Below are positions 43,008 through 52,470 of a stretch of DNA of 64,000 bases, in pieces (the stretch's first letter is position 1; each line of letters opens with the position of its first letter). The stretch covers positions 184,936 to 248,935 of the forward strand of contig NZ_JAJKFK010000004.1 of NCBI RefSeq assembly GCF_021653975.1, written 5' to 3'. The notes under the pieces were generated by a model that saw only the letters and a list, made by a program, of their open reading frames with translations, did not search any database and had not been told where the DNA came from. This stretch comes from Amycolatopsis sp. GM8 (GTDB lineage Bacteria > Actinomycetota > Actinomycetes > Mycobacteriales > Pseudonocardiaceae). Both the position numbers and the translations under genes were made by a program.

Positions 43008-44047
43008 GGATCGCGTACCTGAGCATGTCGGAGTCGACCGGCCGGAGCGCGTCGGCGGACAAGCTCGCGGAATTCTTCACCGAGGTGGAATGGGCCAACG
43101 ACAAGGGGTTCTCCGGGATCTGGATCACCGAGCACCATTTCTCCACCTACAGCGTCAGCTCGTCCCCGCTCGTTCTGCTCGCCAAGGCCGCACAGGTGGC
43201 ACCCGATCTGCGCGTCGGCACGGCGCTGCTGGTCCTCCCGCTGTGGGACCCCGTGCGGCTGGCCGCCGATGTGGCCACTTTGGACGTTCTCTCCGGCGGG
43301 CGGTTCGACTTCGGCGTCGGCCGGGGCTACCAGCCGCACGAATTCCTCGGCCTGGACCGCGACTTCGGTCGCAACCGGGAGATGTTCGAAGAGGCGATCG
43401 GGCTCATCCGGCGGCTGTTCACCGAGGACGAACTGATGCACGACGGCCCGCACTACTCGATCCGGGCGCCCGTGACGTTGCTGCCCCGGCCCGTGCAGCG
43501 GCCGCACCCGCCGATCTGGATGAGCGCGACCAGCCCGGAATCGCTGAGGTTCGCCGCGCGCAACGGCTTCAACTTCCTGACCGGTGCGGGGATCTCGCCC
43601 GGCGAGGTGCTCCGGCGGCGCGCGGCGGCCGACGCGGAGCTGGGCGGCGCCGTGCCGGCAGGACGGGAGTTCTCGACCAGCCGCTACGTCTACTGTGGAC
43701 AGAGCACCGAGGGCCGCGAGCTGGCTGTCCGTGAGGTGTGCCGCCAGCTGCAGGTCTCCCGGTCGCTCGCCCGGGGGGCCGTCCCGCGGTACGGGTGCCA
43801 TCCCGACCCCGGCGCCCAGCTCGACCGCGGGCTGCTGGACGCGGCTGCCGGCGCCCTCATCGCCGGCGGCCCGGACGAGGTGGCGGAGCAGATCGAGGCG
43901 CTCGGCCGCAGCGGCGTCACCCAGGTCATCGGCGCGTTCCGGTACGGGGCCCTGCCGCGGACGGTCGCGTCCGACTCCATTCGCCTGTTCGCCGCGGAAG
44001 TACTGCCGCGGCTGGCCGAGACGACCGCCGTCGGGGCCGCACTGTGA
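42998..44047 (+). CDS. LLM-class monooxygenase (AbyE-like)
   Basis: 349 residues from GTG, overlapping the FkbH end by 10 bases. Luciferase-like TIM barrel: RIGIAYLS strand, WITEHHF, VGTALLVLPLWDP, GRFDFGVGRGY, and the C-terminal GGPDEV and FRYGALP blocks. Flavin- or F420-dependent oxidation of a pathway intermediate is likely; a single such gene (abyE) exists in the abyssomicin cluster as I recall it. It resembles the partial gene at 1-411 more than the two LLMs that follow it. Confidence 0.88.
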   Translation: MRIGIAYLSMSESTGRSASADKLAEFFTEVEWANDKGFSGIWITEHHFSTYSVSSSPLVLLAKAAQVAPDLRVGTALLVLPLWDPVRLAADVATLDVLSGGRFDFGVGRGYQPHEFLGLDRDFGRNREMFEEAIGLIRRLFTEDELMHDGPHYSIRAPVTLLPRPVQRPHPPIWMSATSPESLRFAARNGFNFLTGAGISPGEVLRRRAAADAELGGAVPAGREFSTSRYVYCGQSTEGRELAVREVCRQLQVSRSLARGAVPRYGCHPDPGAQLDRGLLDAAAGALIAGGPDEVAEQIEALGRSGVTQVIGAFRYGALPRTVASDSIRLFAAEVLPRLAETTAVGAAL

Positions 44048-44955
44048 GCCCGCGCTTCCGGTTCGGAGTCAGCATGGTCACCGTCGAATCCCGTGAGGAC
44101 TGGGTCGGGAAGTGCCGCCGTGCCGAAGCACTCGGGTACGACATCATCCAGATCGGCGACCACATCGGTATGCCGGCGCCGTTCCCGTCGATCATGCTGG
44201 CCGCCGAGGTGACCAGCAGGCCGCGAGTGGGTGCCATGGTGATCAACGCGGGCTTCGTCAACCCGGCCCTGCTGGCCCGGGAGGTCTTCACCGTCGACCG
44301 GTGGACCGGCGGCAGGCTCGACATCGGGCTCGGCGCCGGTTACGCGCGGGAGGAGTTCAAGAGCGCGGGACTGGACTGGGAGCCCGCGGGCGCGCGGGTC
44401 GACCGGCTGGCGGCGCTGGTGGCCGAACTCGACCGGCTCGCGGCCGACGAGGAGTTCCAGCCGCGCCCGCTCCAGTCCCCGCGACCACCGCTGACGATCG
44501 CGGCCGGCGGGGACCGGATGCTGCGGTTCGCCGCCCGGCACGCGGACACCGTGGCGCTGGTGGCGATCAAACCGGCACCGCTGGACACGCCCAATCCACA
44601 CGTCCTCGTCGACGCGGCGGGTGAGTACGTGCAGATGAGCCGCGCGGAAACGGAGGAGCGGATCGCCTTCCTACGGGCCAGTACGTCCGCCCGCGCGGCG
44701 GAACCGGAACTCAACACCGTGGCGATGACCGTGGTGCTGACCCGTGACCGCCGGGCCGCGGCCGAGCACTACCGCGCGCTCGCCCCCGCCCTCACGATCG
44801 ACGAACTCCTGGACCAGCCGTCGGTGCTCATCGGTACGCCACAGCAGATCGCGGAGCAGCTGGTGGCGGATCGCGAACGGCTCGGGATCTCCTACATCAC
44901 GGTCCTCGAGCCGTACCTGGACGCCTTCGGAGAGGTCATCGAGCTGCTCAAGTGA
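44044..44955 (+). CDS. F420-dependent LLM oxidoreductase (TIGR03621-like)
   Basis: 303 residues, GTG overlapping the preceding stop (GTGA). Begins FRFGVSMVTVESREDWVGKCRRAE, with IQIGDHIGM, GRLDIGLGAGYAREEF and a C-terminal GTPQQIAEQL: the style of short F420-dependent LLM proteins. This subgroup lacks the HHF-type motif of the gene before it. It is translationally coupled to that gene, so both probably serve the same pathway. Reduction by F420H2, e.g. of an enone, is as possible as oxidation; I cannot choose. Confidence 0.87.
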   Translation: MSPRFRFGVSMVTVESREDWVGKCRRAEALGYDIIQIGDHIGMPAPFPSIMLAAEVTSRPRVGAMVINAGFVNPALLAREVFTVDRWTGGRLDIGLGAGYAREEFKSAGLDWEPAGARVDRLAALVAELDRLAADEEFQPRPLQSPRPPLTIAAGGDRMLRFAARHADTVALVAIKPAPLDTPNPHVLVDAAGEYVQMSRAETEERIAFLRASTSARAAEPELNTVAMTVVLTRDRRAAAEHYRALAPALTIDELLDQPSVLIGTPQQIAEQLVADRERLGISYITVLEPYLDAFGEVIELLK

Positions 44956-44956
44956 G

Positions 44957-45037
44957 TTGACAACCTGAGGAATCCTCGACTTAATGAGCGGGAGAACCTG
45001 AGACAGCCTCACCCTAGTGCACGGCCCCTGCCGAGGA
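44957..45037 (+). promoter_or_regulatory. Promoter with two AACCTGAG half-operators
   Basis: TTGACA at 44957-44962 is followed 18 bases later by TTAATG (44981-44986), a good sigma-70-type promoter in front of the LLM3 gene and the ABC operon. AACCTGAGG (44962-44970) and AACCTGAGA (44995-45003) lie 33 bases, three helical turns, apart. They match half of the TetR/MFS operator at 61361-61402. GAGGAG (about 45032) is the ribosome site. Confidence 0.5.
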
Positions 45038-45049
45038 GTTGGAAACACC

Positions 45050-46051
45050 ATGTCCGATGCGATCTCCGTTGCCGTCCACGACACCGTCCCGGTCTGGCGC
45101 ACCGACGCACCGGGGGACGCGTTGCGCCGCACGATCGACCTCGCGACCGCCGTCGAGGAACTCGGGTACCGGCGGTACTGGGTGGCCGAGCACCACAGCA
45201 CACCCGCGCTGGCCACGTCCGTCCCCGCTGTCCTCGCGGGCCAGATCCTCGCCGCGACCCGGACGATGCGCGTGGGATCCGGCGCGGTGCTGCTTCCCAA
45301 CCACCCCGCGCTGACCGTCGCGGAAGAGTTCGGGCTGCTCGAGAGCCTCTACCCCGGCCGCGTCGACCTCGGTCTGGGGCGTGCGTCCGGCGGGGCGCCG
45401 GCGGCCGCGGCCCGGCTCGGCGATCCTCGCCGGCTCGACTTCGACGCCCAGCTCACCGAGCTGTCCGGATACTTCTTCAACCGGGGCAACGACATCGAGG
45501 GTGTCCGGGCCGTGCCCGAACCGGCGTCCGCGCCCCATTTCTGGATGGTCGGCTCGAGCACCGGCAGCGCCGCCTACGCCGGCCGGCACGGCCTGCCCTA
45601 CGTCTACGCCCACAGCATCGTGCCCGGACCGGCCCCGGCGGCGCTGGCCGCCTACAGGGACGCGTTCGAGCCCTCGTCGCACCTGAGCGAGCCTTACGCC
45701 GGTGTGGCCGCCGTGGTCGTGCTGGCCGACACCGACGAGCAGGCGCGCGCCCAGGCCGAGCCGTTCGTGCTCGGGCAGATCCTGATGCGCACCGTCGACC
45801 ACGACACGGTCCTGCCCACCGAGCAGGAGACCGCCGCGCACCGCTACACCGCGGAAGAGGAACTCTTCCGCCGCGGCCGGCTCGATCCGCAGTTCATCGG
45901 TTCGCCGGCCACCGTCGCGCCGGGCCTGCAGTCGCTGCTGGCCGAAACCGGGGCCGACGAGTTGTTCGCACTGACCCAGGTGCCCAGCCACGACGCGCGG
46001 ATCCGTTCCTACGAACTGCTGGCGAAGGTCATCGCCTCGATGAACGTATGA
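45050..46051 (+). CDS. LLM-class oxidoreductase (MsnO8-like)
   Basis: 333 residues; the ATG at 45050 is preceded by GAGGAG. Features of the MsnO8 group of LLM oxidoreductases: YWVAEHHSTPALATSVPAV, VGSGAVLLPNHPALTVAEEFG, GRVDLGLGRASGG and a WMVGSSTGSAAYAG segment. It starts a new transcription unit with its own promoter, ahead of the ABC transporter genes. It is the third LLM in a row, and the three belong to different subgroups, so they are not simple duplicates. Substrate unknown. Confidence 0.87.
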   Translation: MSDAISVAVHDTVPVWRTDAPGDALRRTIDLATAVEELGYRRYWVAEHHSTPALATSVPAVLAGQILAATRTMRVGSGAVLLPNHPALTVAEEFGLLESLYPGRVDLGLGRASGGAPAAAARLGDPRRLDFDAQLTELSGYFFNRGNDIEGVRAVPEPASAPHFWMVGSSTGSAAYAGRHGLPYVYAHSIVPGPAPAALAAYRDAFEPSSHLSEPYAGVAAVVVLADTDEQARAQAEPFVLGQILMRTVDHDTVLPTEQETAAHRYTAEEELFRRGRLDPQFIGSPATVAPGLQSLLAETGADELFALTQVPSHDARIRSYELLAKVIASMNV

Positions 46052-46137
46052 CCAGCGCGCCGGTTCTCTCACCGGATGGCCGCCTTCAGTTTCCCTTTAG
46101 CCGTGAACTGCACCGTGGCGATGGAGGTGATCGATTC

Positions 46138-47760
46138 ATGAGAGTTCCGGCCATCGCGTGCGTAGTCCTCGCACTCACCGCACTGGTGTCGTCCTGTGCC
46201 CCCGGGCAGGCGGGCTCCGCCGACCACGGTCCGCCCCGTCCCGGTGGGACGCTGCGGCTGGCGATCCAGAAAGAACCCGAGTGCCTGGATCCGCACCAGA
46301 GCCCGACCGAGGCGGCGGGCACGCTGGCCCGGCCGATCGTCGACTCCCTGGTCTCCCAGGACGCGACCGGTGGGATCCACCCGTGGCTGGCCATCGGCTG
46401 GACCATCTCGCCGGATCAGCTGACCTATACCTTCGCGTTGCGCCAGGGCGTCCGGTTCTCCGACGGGACGCCGTTCGACTCGGCCGCCGTCGTCGCGAAC
46501 CTGGAGCATGTCGTCGCCCCGGCGACCAAGTCGTTGCTCGCGGCGAACCTCATCGCCGCTTTCTCCTCCGCCGCCGCGATCGACCCGCTGACCGTCGAGG
46601 TCCGGCTCTCCCGGCGCGCGTCCTCACTGCTGGGCGCGCTGGCCACGCCCTACCTGGGCATGGAGTCGCCGCGCACACTCGGCGGGTCCGCGAGTGACCT
46701 GTGCACCAGGATCGTGGGCACCGGTCCGTTCATCAGTGACGGCGGCTACGCCCAGCAGTCCGGGATCAATTACCGCCGCAACCCCGACTACGCCTGGCCG
46801 CCGTACGGGGCCGGGCACGACGGGCCGGCCCGGCTGGACGGCATCACCGTGCAGGTGGCGCCGGACAACGCGGCGAGGTTCGGCGCGCTGAGCAGCGGCC
46901 AGGTCGACGCGATCACGGCCATCTCGCCGGTCAACGCCAGGGTGCTCAAATCCACCCCGGGCTTCGTGCTGTACTCGAAGCAGATGCCGGGCAGCAACTA
47001 CAGCTACTGGCCGAACACCGAGCGCGGTCCGCTCTCGGATCCCTTGGTGCGCAAGGCTTTCCGCAGCGGGGTCGACTGGGCACAGATCGTCCGGAACGTC
47101 TACTTCGGAGTCTACGAGCCCGCGCACGGAGTCCTGTCGCCGACGACCCCGGGCTACGACGCGTCCCTGGAAGCGGGCACCGCCTACGATCCCGCCGAGG
47201 CCGCCCGCCTCCTCGACCAGGCGGGCTGGACAGGGCGGGACGCCGAGGGCTACCGGACGAAGAACGGGCAGCGGCTCACGCTCCGCCACATGTGGTCCGA
47301 CGCGGGGATCACCGACGTGGCCGTCCAGGTCCAGGCCGCGGCACGGCAGCTCGGCATCCAGACGGTCGAGGAGAACCTCGACGGCGGCACCTACGTCGAC
47401 CGCATCCTCAAGGGCGACTACGAGCTCACCGACACCAACTTCTCCGCGCCCGGACCGGAAGTACTGCAGGTGCTGTACGCGTCCGCCAACATCCCCAACC
47501 CGGAACGGGGGCTGAACAACAACATGGCCCGCTACGACAATCCCGCGGTGGACGCCGATTTCGACCAGGCGATGCAGACCACCGACCAGGCCGCGCGGCT
47601 CGCGCACTACGACGACGCGCAGCGGCAGCTCACCGAGGACGCGGCCGTGTTCCCGCTCTACACGACCGTGGACACCGTCGCCGCCCGAGACGGCGTTCAG
47701 GATGTCGAGTTCGACGCGGGCGCGCTGCCCGGCTTCTACGACACATGGCTGGCGTCCTGA
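46138..47760 (+). CDS. Peptide/nickel-type ABC substrate-binding lipoprotein
   Basis: 540 residues; ATG with GGAGGTGA upstream. Signal peptide with a lipobox ending LVSSC (Cys20, the lipidated residue), then the SBP family 5 fold: GGTLRLAIQKEPECLDPHQS, LTYTFALRQGVRFSDGTPFD and the AAVVANLEHV segment. Dpp/Opp proteins of this type normally capture peptides or sugars for import. Together with the next three genes it makes a full transporter, like AbyF1-F4 of the abyssomicin cluster. The ligand is unknown; an import-type system in an antibiotic cluster is odd. Confidence 0.92.
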   Translation: MRVPAIACVVLALTALVSSCAPGQAGSADHGPPRPGGTLRLAIQKEPECLDPHQSPTEAAGTLARPIVDSLVSQDATGGIHPWLAIGWTISPDQLTYTFALRQGVRFSDGTPFDSAAVVANLEHVVAPATKSLLAANLIAAFSSAAAIDPLTVEVRLSRRASSLLGALATPYLGMESPRTLGGSASDLCTRIVGTGPFISDGGYAQQSGINYRRNPDYAWPPYGAGHDGPARLDGITVQVAPDNAARFGALSSGQVDAITAISPVNARVLKSTPGFVLYSKQMPGSNYSYWPNTERGPLSDPLVRKAFRSGVDWAQIVRNVYFGVYEPAHGVLSPTTPGYDASLEAGTAYDPAEAARLLDQAGWTGRDAEGYRTKNGQRLTLRHMWSDAGITDVAVQVQAAARQLGIQTVEENLDGGTYVDRILKGDYELTDTNFSAPGPEVLQVLYASANIPNPERGLNNNMARYDNPAVDADFDQAMQTTDQAARLAHYDDAQRQLTEDAAVFPLYTTVDTVAARDGVQDVEFDAGALPGFYDTWLAS

Positions 47761-48713
47761 CCGTGCCCGCCCCGCGCGACCGGCGCGCGGGGCGGCTGGC
47801 CCGCCTGCTCGGCACCCGCATCGCGGCCTCGGTCGTGGTGTTGTGGGCCGCCGTCACCGCGGTCTTCTTCCTGCTGCGGCTCATGCCGGGCAACACCGTG
47901 GACGTGCTGCTCGCCCGGTCGCAGGTGAGCCCGCAGGTGCGGGCCCAGGTCATCGCGGCCTACCGGCTGGACGGCTCGGTCGGCACCCAGTACCTGGCCT
48001 ATCTGGGCCGGGTACTGACCGGGGACCTCGGCGAGTCCTACGTGCTGCGCGAACCCGTCGCGACGGCGATCGGCCAGCAGCTGCCGGACAGCCTCGCACT
48101 GCTCGCGGCGACGATGGTGATCACCGTCGTGGCGTCCGTCGTGCTCGCAATTCTCGGCGCGAGTCGGCGTCCGTGGGTGCGGTCGTCGTTCACGGCCGTG
48201 GAATCCCTCGCGTCCTCCGTGCCGCCGTTCTGGCTCGGCCTGCTCCTGCTGACCGTGTTCTCGTTCACGCTGCACTGGTTCCCGGCGATCGGCTCCGGCG
48301 GCCTGCCGGGACTCGTGCTGCCGAGCATCGCGCTCGCCGCGAGTGCCGTCGCCGTGGTCACCCGGGTCCTGCGTGAGGGCCTGTTGCACGCCCTGGAGGA
48401 ACCCTTCGTGGTGACGGCACGGGCCCGGGGCACCGGCGAACTGGCGGTCCGTTTCCGGCACGTGCTGCGCCACGCGCTGCTGCCGGTGACCACGATCCTG
48501 GGCTGGATGGCGGGCTCGCTCATCGGCGGCGCGGTCATCGTCGAGATCGTGTTCTCCCGCGCGGGAATCGGGCGCCTCACCCTGTCCGCGGTGCAGAACC
48601 GGGACATGCCCGTGGTGACCGGCGTCGTGCTGCTCGCGGCGGTGATCTTCGTAGTGGTCAACATCCTGGTCGACGTCCTCAACTGGATCGTCGACCCCCG
48701 GACCAGAGGGTGA
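47745..48713 (+). CDS. ABC transporter permease, DppB type
   Basis: 322 residues; the start at 47745 overlaps the SBP gene by 16 bases, and a GTG at 47763 just after the SBP stop is an alternative, since neither has a strong ribosome site. Six membrane segments are visible, with the family N-terminal LLRLMPGNTVDVLL and the EAA-like loop ARGTGELAVRFRHVLRHALLPV. It is the first inner-membrane half of the Dpp/Opp-type transporter encoded here. Confidence 0.9.
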   Translation: MAGVLTVPAPRDRRAGRLARLLGTRIAASVVVLWAAVTAVFFLLRLMPGNTVDVLLARSQVSPQVRAQVIAAYRLDGSVGTQYLAYLGRVLTGDLGESYVLREPVATAIGQQLPDSLALLAATMVITVVASVVLAILGASRRPWVRSSFTAVESLASSVPPFWLGLLLLTVFSFTLHWFPAIGSGGLPGLVLPSIALAASAVAVVTRVLREGLLHALEEPFVVTARARGTGELAVRFRHVLRHALLPVTTILGWMAGSLIGGAVIVEIVFSRAGIGRLTLSAVQNRDMPVVTGVVLLAAVIFVVVNILVDVLNWIVDPRTRG

Positions 48714-48716
48714 GCC

Positions 48717-49562
48717 ATGACCGATACCGAACTCGCCGTCCCGAGGCCGCGCCGCACGACCGGCGGCACCGCGTTCTGGATCGGCGTCGCGTTCCTGGTA
48801 CTCCTGGCGGCCGCTGTCGTGTTCCCGGCACTGTTCACCCGGATCGATCCGAACGCCGCGGACCTGTTGTCCACCTTGCGCCCGCCGAGTGCCGCGCACT
48901 GGCTCGGCACCGACCAGAACGGCCGCGACATCTTCGCCCGGATCGTCTACGGCGCCCGCCCTTCGCTGGTGATCGGGCTGGGAGCGACGGTGCTGGCGCT
49001 GGCGGGCGGGATCGTGCTCGGGACGGCCGCGGCCCAGCTGGGCCGGGCCGGTGATCAGGTGATCAGCCGGGTGCTCGACGTGCTGTTGTCGGTGCCAGGG
49101 CTGCTGCTCGTGTTCCTCGTCGTCGCGGTGCTCGGGATCGGCAGTGCCAATGCGACGATCGGCCTGGCGCTTGTGGGCCTGCCCGGTTTCGCCCGGGTGG
49201 TGCGAGCGGAGGTCATCCGCGTTCGCGGGGCGCACTACGTCGAGGCCGCACTGGGACTCGGGTGGCGCAGGTTCACGGTGATCGTCCGCCATCTCGTGCC
49301 GAACGCCGTGGGGCCGATCTTCGCGCTGGCGACCGTCGGCCTGGGCAGCATGATCGTGGCGAGTTCGTCGCTGAGCTTCGTCGGCCTCGGTCCGCAGCCG
49401 CCGACCGCGGAATGGGGCGCGATGCTGTCGGGGAGCCGTGACTACCTCGTCCTGGCCTGGTGGCCCGCGGTGTTCCCAGGGCTCGCGATCACCCTCGCGG
49501 TGCTGGCCTTCACGGTCGCCGGCCAGCATCTGCAACGCCGAATCGACCGGAGGTCGCGATGA
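48717..49562 (+). CDS. ABC transporter permease, DppC type
   Basis: 281 residues. N-terminal helix then the DppC hallmark HWLGTDQNGRDIFARIVYGAR, several membrane segments, and the EAA loop ALGLGWRRFTVIVRHLVPNAV. It pairs with the DppB-type permease just upstream (three bases apart) to form the membrane channel, and overlaps the ATPase gene by ATGA. Confidence 0.92.
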   Translation: MTDTELAVPRPRRTTGGTAFWIGVAFLVLLAAAVVFPALFTRIDPNAADLLSTLRPPSAAHWLGTDQNGRDIFARIVYGARPSLVIGLGATVLALAGGIVLGTAAAQLGRAGDQVISRVLDVLLSVPGLLLVFLVVAVLGIGSANATIGLALVGLPGFARVVRAEVIRVRGAHYVEAALGLGWRRFTVIVRHLVPNAVGPIFALATVGLGSMIVASSSLSFVGLGPQPPTAEWGAMLSGSRDYLVLAWWPAVFPGLAITLAVLAFTVAGQHLQRRIDRRSR

Positions 49563-51178
49563 ACGCGGACGTCCCCCTGCTCTCCGTCACCGGGCTCGAG
49601 GTGTCCTTCGCCTCGCGGCGCGACACCGTGCGCGCCGTGCGGGGGGTGTCCTTCGAAATCGGGCGCGGGCAGATCGTGGCGATCGTCGGCGAGTCGGGAT
49701 CCGGCAAGAGCGTCACCGCGAGAAGCCTGGTGGGACTCGCGGGTGACAACGCTTCGGTCCGTGCGGACACGCTCACTTTCGACGGGGCCGATCTGCGCGA
49801 GTTCTCGGCGGCGCGGTGGCGGGCACTGCGGGGGAGCCGGATCGGGTTCGTCCTGCAGGACGCACTCGGTTCGCTGGATCCGTTGCGGCACATCGGATCC
49901 GAGATCGCGGAGCCACTGCGCGAGCACCGCACCGTGCCCGCCCGCTCGGTGCCCGGCGAGGTGCTGCGACTGCTCGCCGAAGTCGGTGTCCCGGAGCCGG
50001 ACCGGCGGGCGCGCCAGTACTCGCACGAGCTTTCCGGGGGATTGCGGCAGCGGGCGCTCATCGCGTCCGCCATCGCGGCCGGGCCGGAGCTGCTCATCGC
50101 CGACGAGCCGACCACGGCGCTCGATGTCACCGTGCAGCGCCATGTGCTGGAGGTGCTGCGCGACCGCACCCGGGACGGCACGGCGATGCTGTTGATCAGC
50201 CACGACCTCGCGGTGGTCTCCGAACTGGCCGATCACGTGTACGTCATGAAAGACGGCCGGTTCGTGGAGGACGGGCCGACGAGGATGGTGCTGGACGCGC
50301 CCCGGCACCCCTATACCCGCGCGCTGCTCGCCGCGGTCCCGGTTCCCGGAGTGCGCGCTCTGCGCCGGCCGGAGCGGTTGGCGCAGGCGGGCACAGTGCT
50401 GGAGGCGAAGGAGCTGCACAAGACCTACCGCCTGCCCGGGCGCGCCCGGCTGACCGCCGCCGATGGCGTCTCCTTCGCGGTGCGCGCGGGCGAAACCCTT
50501 GGCATAGTCGGTGAATCGGGATCGGGGAAGACCACGGTCGGGCGCATGCTGATGGGGCTGCTCGAACCGGACTCCGGCAAAGTCGAGGTCGACGGGCGAC
50601 CGTGGACAGCCTTGCGTGGCGCCGGCCGCCGGGCCGCCCGGCGCCGGATCCAGATGATCTACCAGGATCCGCTGAGCTCCCTCGACCCCCGCTACACCGC
50701 GCGGCAACTCCTCGAAGAACCCTTGCAGGTGACCAGAACCCCGGCGGCAGAACGGCGGCGCCGGGTGGCCGAACTGCTCGACTACGTCGGCCTGAGCGCC
50801 GACCTACTCGGGCGGCGGGCCCGCGAGCTGTCGGGCGGCCAGCGGCAGCGCCTGGCCATCGCCCGCGCGCTCGCCGGCGAGCCCGACGTGATCGTGTGCG
50901 ACGAGCCCGTTTCGGCGCTCGACGTGTCGGTCCAGGCGCAGGTTCTCGAAGTGCTCAACCGCGTGCAGGCCCGGCTCGGCGTGGCCTACGTGTTCATCTC
51001 CCACCACCTCGGCGTGATCTACCAGATCAGCGATCGGGTGGTGGTGATGAACAAGGGCGAGGTCGTCGAATCCGGCGACGTGGAGAAAGTGTTCACCGCG
51101 CCGGAGCACCCGTACACCAAATCCCTGCTGGCAGCGGTTCCGCGCATTTCTCCCGAAGCGGAGACAATTCCAGGCTGA
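49559..51178 (+). CDS. Fused double ABC ATPase (DppD-DppF type)
   Basis: 539 residues with two complete nucleotide-binding domains in one chain. First half: Walker A GESGSGKSV, signature LSGGLRQR, Walker B LLIADEPTT. Second half: Walker A GESGSGKTT, signature LSGGQRQR, Walker B VIVCDEPVS. In many systems the two are separate proteins; the fused form is common in actinomycetes. Each half ends with the oligopeptide-type HPYTRALLAAVP/HPYTKSLLAAVP motif. It powers the transporter formed by the three genes before it. Confidence 0.93.
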   Translation: MNADVPLLSVTGLEVSFASRRDTVRAVRGVSFEIGRGQIVAIVGESGSGKSVTARSLVGLAGDNASVRADTLTFDGADLREFSAARWRALRGSRIGFVLQDALGSLDPLRHIGSEIAEPLREHRTVPARSVPGEVLRLLAEVGVPEPDRRARQYSHELSGGLRQRALIASAIAAGPELLIADEPTTALDVTVQRHVLEVLRDRTRDGTAMLLISHDLAVVSELADHVYVMKDGRFVEDGPTRMVLDAPRHPYTRALLAAVPVPGVRALRRPERLAQAGTVLEAKELHKTYRLPGRARLTAADGVSFAVRAGETLGIVGESGSGKTTVGRMLMGLLEPDSGKVEVDGRPWTALRGAGRRAARRRIQMIYQDPLSSLDPRYTARQLLEEPLQVTRTPAAERRRRVAELLDYVGLSADLLGRRARELSGGQRQRLAIARALAGEPDVIVCDEPVSALDVSVQAQVLEVLNRVQARLGVAYVFISHHLGVIYQISDRVVVMNKGEVVESGDVEKVFTAPEHPYTKSLLAAVPRISPEAETIPG

Positions 51179-51196
51179 AGGCGTCCTTAACCGTCG

Positions 51197-51224
51197 TTGC
51201 GGGCAGCGCCGGGAAATCGATAAT
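51197..51224 (+). promoter_or_regulatory. Candidate promoter before the first P450
   Basis: TTGCGG (51197) and GATAAT (51219) are 16 bases apart in the 90-base gap after the ABC ATPase gene. They could start the P450-ferredoxin unit separately. A weak prediction by eye. Confidence 0.35.
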
Positions 51225-51268
51225 TTCTGGCTCGCAGGAGTGTGCAGAATTCGTCGAAAGGTGTGGAA

Positions 51269-52456
51269 ATGACCATTGCGCCGCCGTATCCGCAGAAACG
51301 GACCTGTCCCTACCAGCCGCCGACCGGGTACGCGGCGATCGCCGAATCGGGACCGGTTCTGAAGGTCACCCTCTTCGACGGCAGGGAGGCCTGGATGGTC
51401 ACCGGCTACCAGGAATCGCGTGACATCCTGACCCACCCGAACCTTTCCTCACAACGGACCCACCCGGCGTTCCCGATCGTCGCGCCCCGGTTCCGTTCCC
51501 CGGTCGCGCGCAGCCTGGCGATGATCGCCATGGATCCTCCCGAGCACGACATCTACCGGCGCTACCTGAACCCGCATTTCAGCCTCAAAATGGTGCGCAC
51601 GATGCGCGGCGACATCGAGCGGATCGTGGCGGGGTTCGTCGACGAGATCATCGAGCACGGGCCGCCCGCCGATCTCATCCCGATGCTCGCCATGCCGTTG
51701 CCGTCGCTGGTGATCTGCCAGCACCTCGGGGTCCCGTATCACGATCACGAGTTCTTCCAGGACGCCAGCGGGAAGGTGATGCTGGGCGACGAGTCCGAGT
51801 CGGCCACCGCGGCGGACAGCCTGGTCACCTATCTCGACAACCTGGTGACCGAGCAGCTGTCCCGGCCCACCGACGGCCTCCTCGGCCGGCTGGTCACCGA
51901 ACGGGTGGCCGAGGGCGACATCGGGCACGACGAGCTGGTCTCCATCGCACTGGTGCTGCTGATCGCGGCGCACGAAACCACCGCCTCCTCGCTCGCCCTG
52001 GGCATCATCACCCTGCTCGAGCACCCGGAGCAGCTGGCCAAGCTGCACGCCGACATGAGTCGCCTGCCGCGGGCGGTCGAGGAGCTGTTGCGGTTCATCG
52101 GTACCACGGACCTGGTCGCCACCCGCGTGGCCAAGGGCGACATCGAGATCGCGGGCACGCTGATCCGGGCGGGCGAGCCGGTGCTGGTGTCCGGGGTGCT
52201 GGCCAACCGGGACGAGGCGAACCACCAGCGGCCGGACGAGTTCGACATCCTGCGCGAGGACACCCACCACCTGACGTTCGGGTTCGGCATCCACCAGTGC
52301 CTGGGGCAGAACCTGGCGCGGCTGGAACTGGAGGTGGCGTTGCACCAGTTGCTCACCCGGATTCCGACGCTCAAGCTCGCGGTGCCCGTCGACCAGCTGC
52401 CGATCCTCGGCGCCGGGACGGTGCAGCGCGTGCTGGAGCTGCCGGTCGAGTGGTAG
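51269..52456 (+). CDS. Cytochrome P450 (first of two)
   Basis: 395 residues; ATG 51269 has AAGGTG upstream and is preferred to an earlier in-frame codon at 51242. I-helix AAHETTASS, K-helix EELLRF, and the haem loop FGFGIHQCLG with Cys344. A soluble bacterial monooxygenase of the CYP105/107 style. A [3Fe-4S] ferredoxin gene follows 14 bases later and should supply electrons. In abyssomicin biosynthesis a P450 (AbyV) epoxidises the cyclohexene double bond made by the Diels-Alder step, and a second P450 exists; which of the two in this window is the epoxidase cannot be told from sequence alone. Confidence 0.93.
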   Translation: MTIAPPYPQKRTCPYQPPTGYAAIAESGPVLKVTLFDGREAWMVTGYQESRDILTHPNLSSQRTHPAFPIVAPRFRSPVARSLAMIAMDPPEHDIYRRYLNPHFSLKMVRTMRGDIERIVAGFVDEIIEHGPPADLIPMLAMPLPSLVICQHLGVPYHDHEFFQDASGKVMLGDESESATAADSLVTYLDNLVTEQLSRPTDGLLGRLVTERVAEGDIGHDELVSIALVLLIAAHETTASSLALGIITLLEHPEQLAKLHADMSRLPRAVEELLRFIGTTDLVATRVAKGDIEIAGTLIRAGEPVLVSGVLANRDEANHQRPDEFDILREDTHHLTFGFGIHQCLGQNLARLELEVALHQLLTRIPTLKLAVPVDQLPILGAGTVQRVLELPVEW

Positions 52457-52470
52457 CGGGGAGCCCCGGA

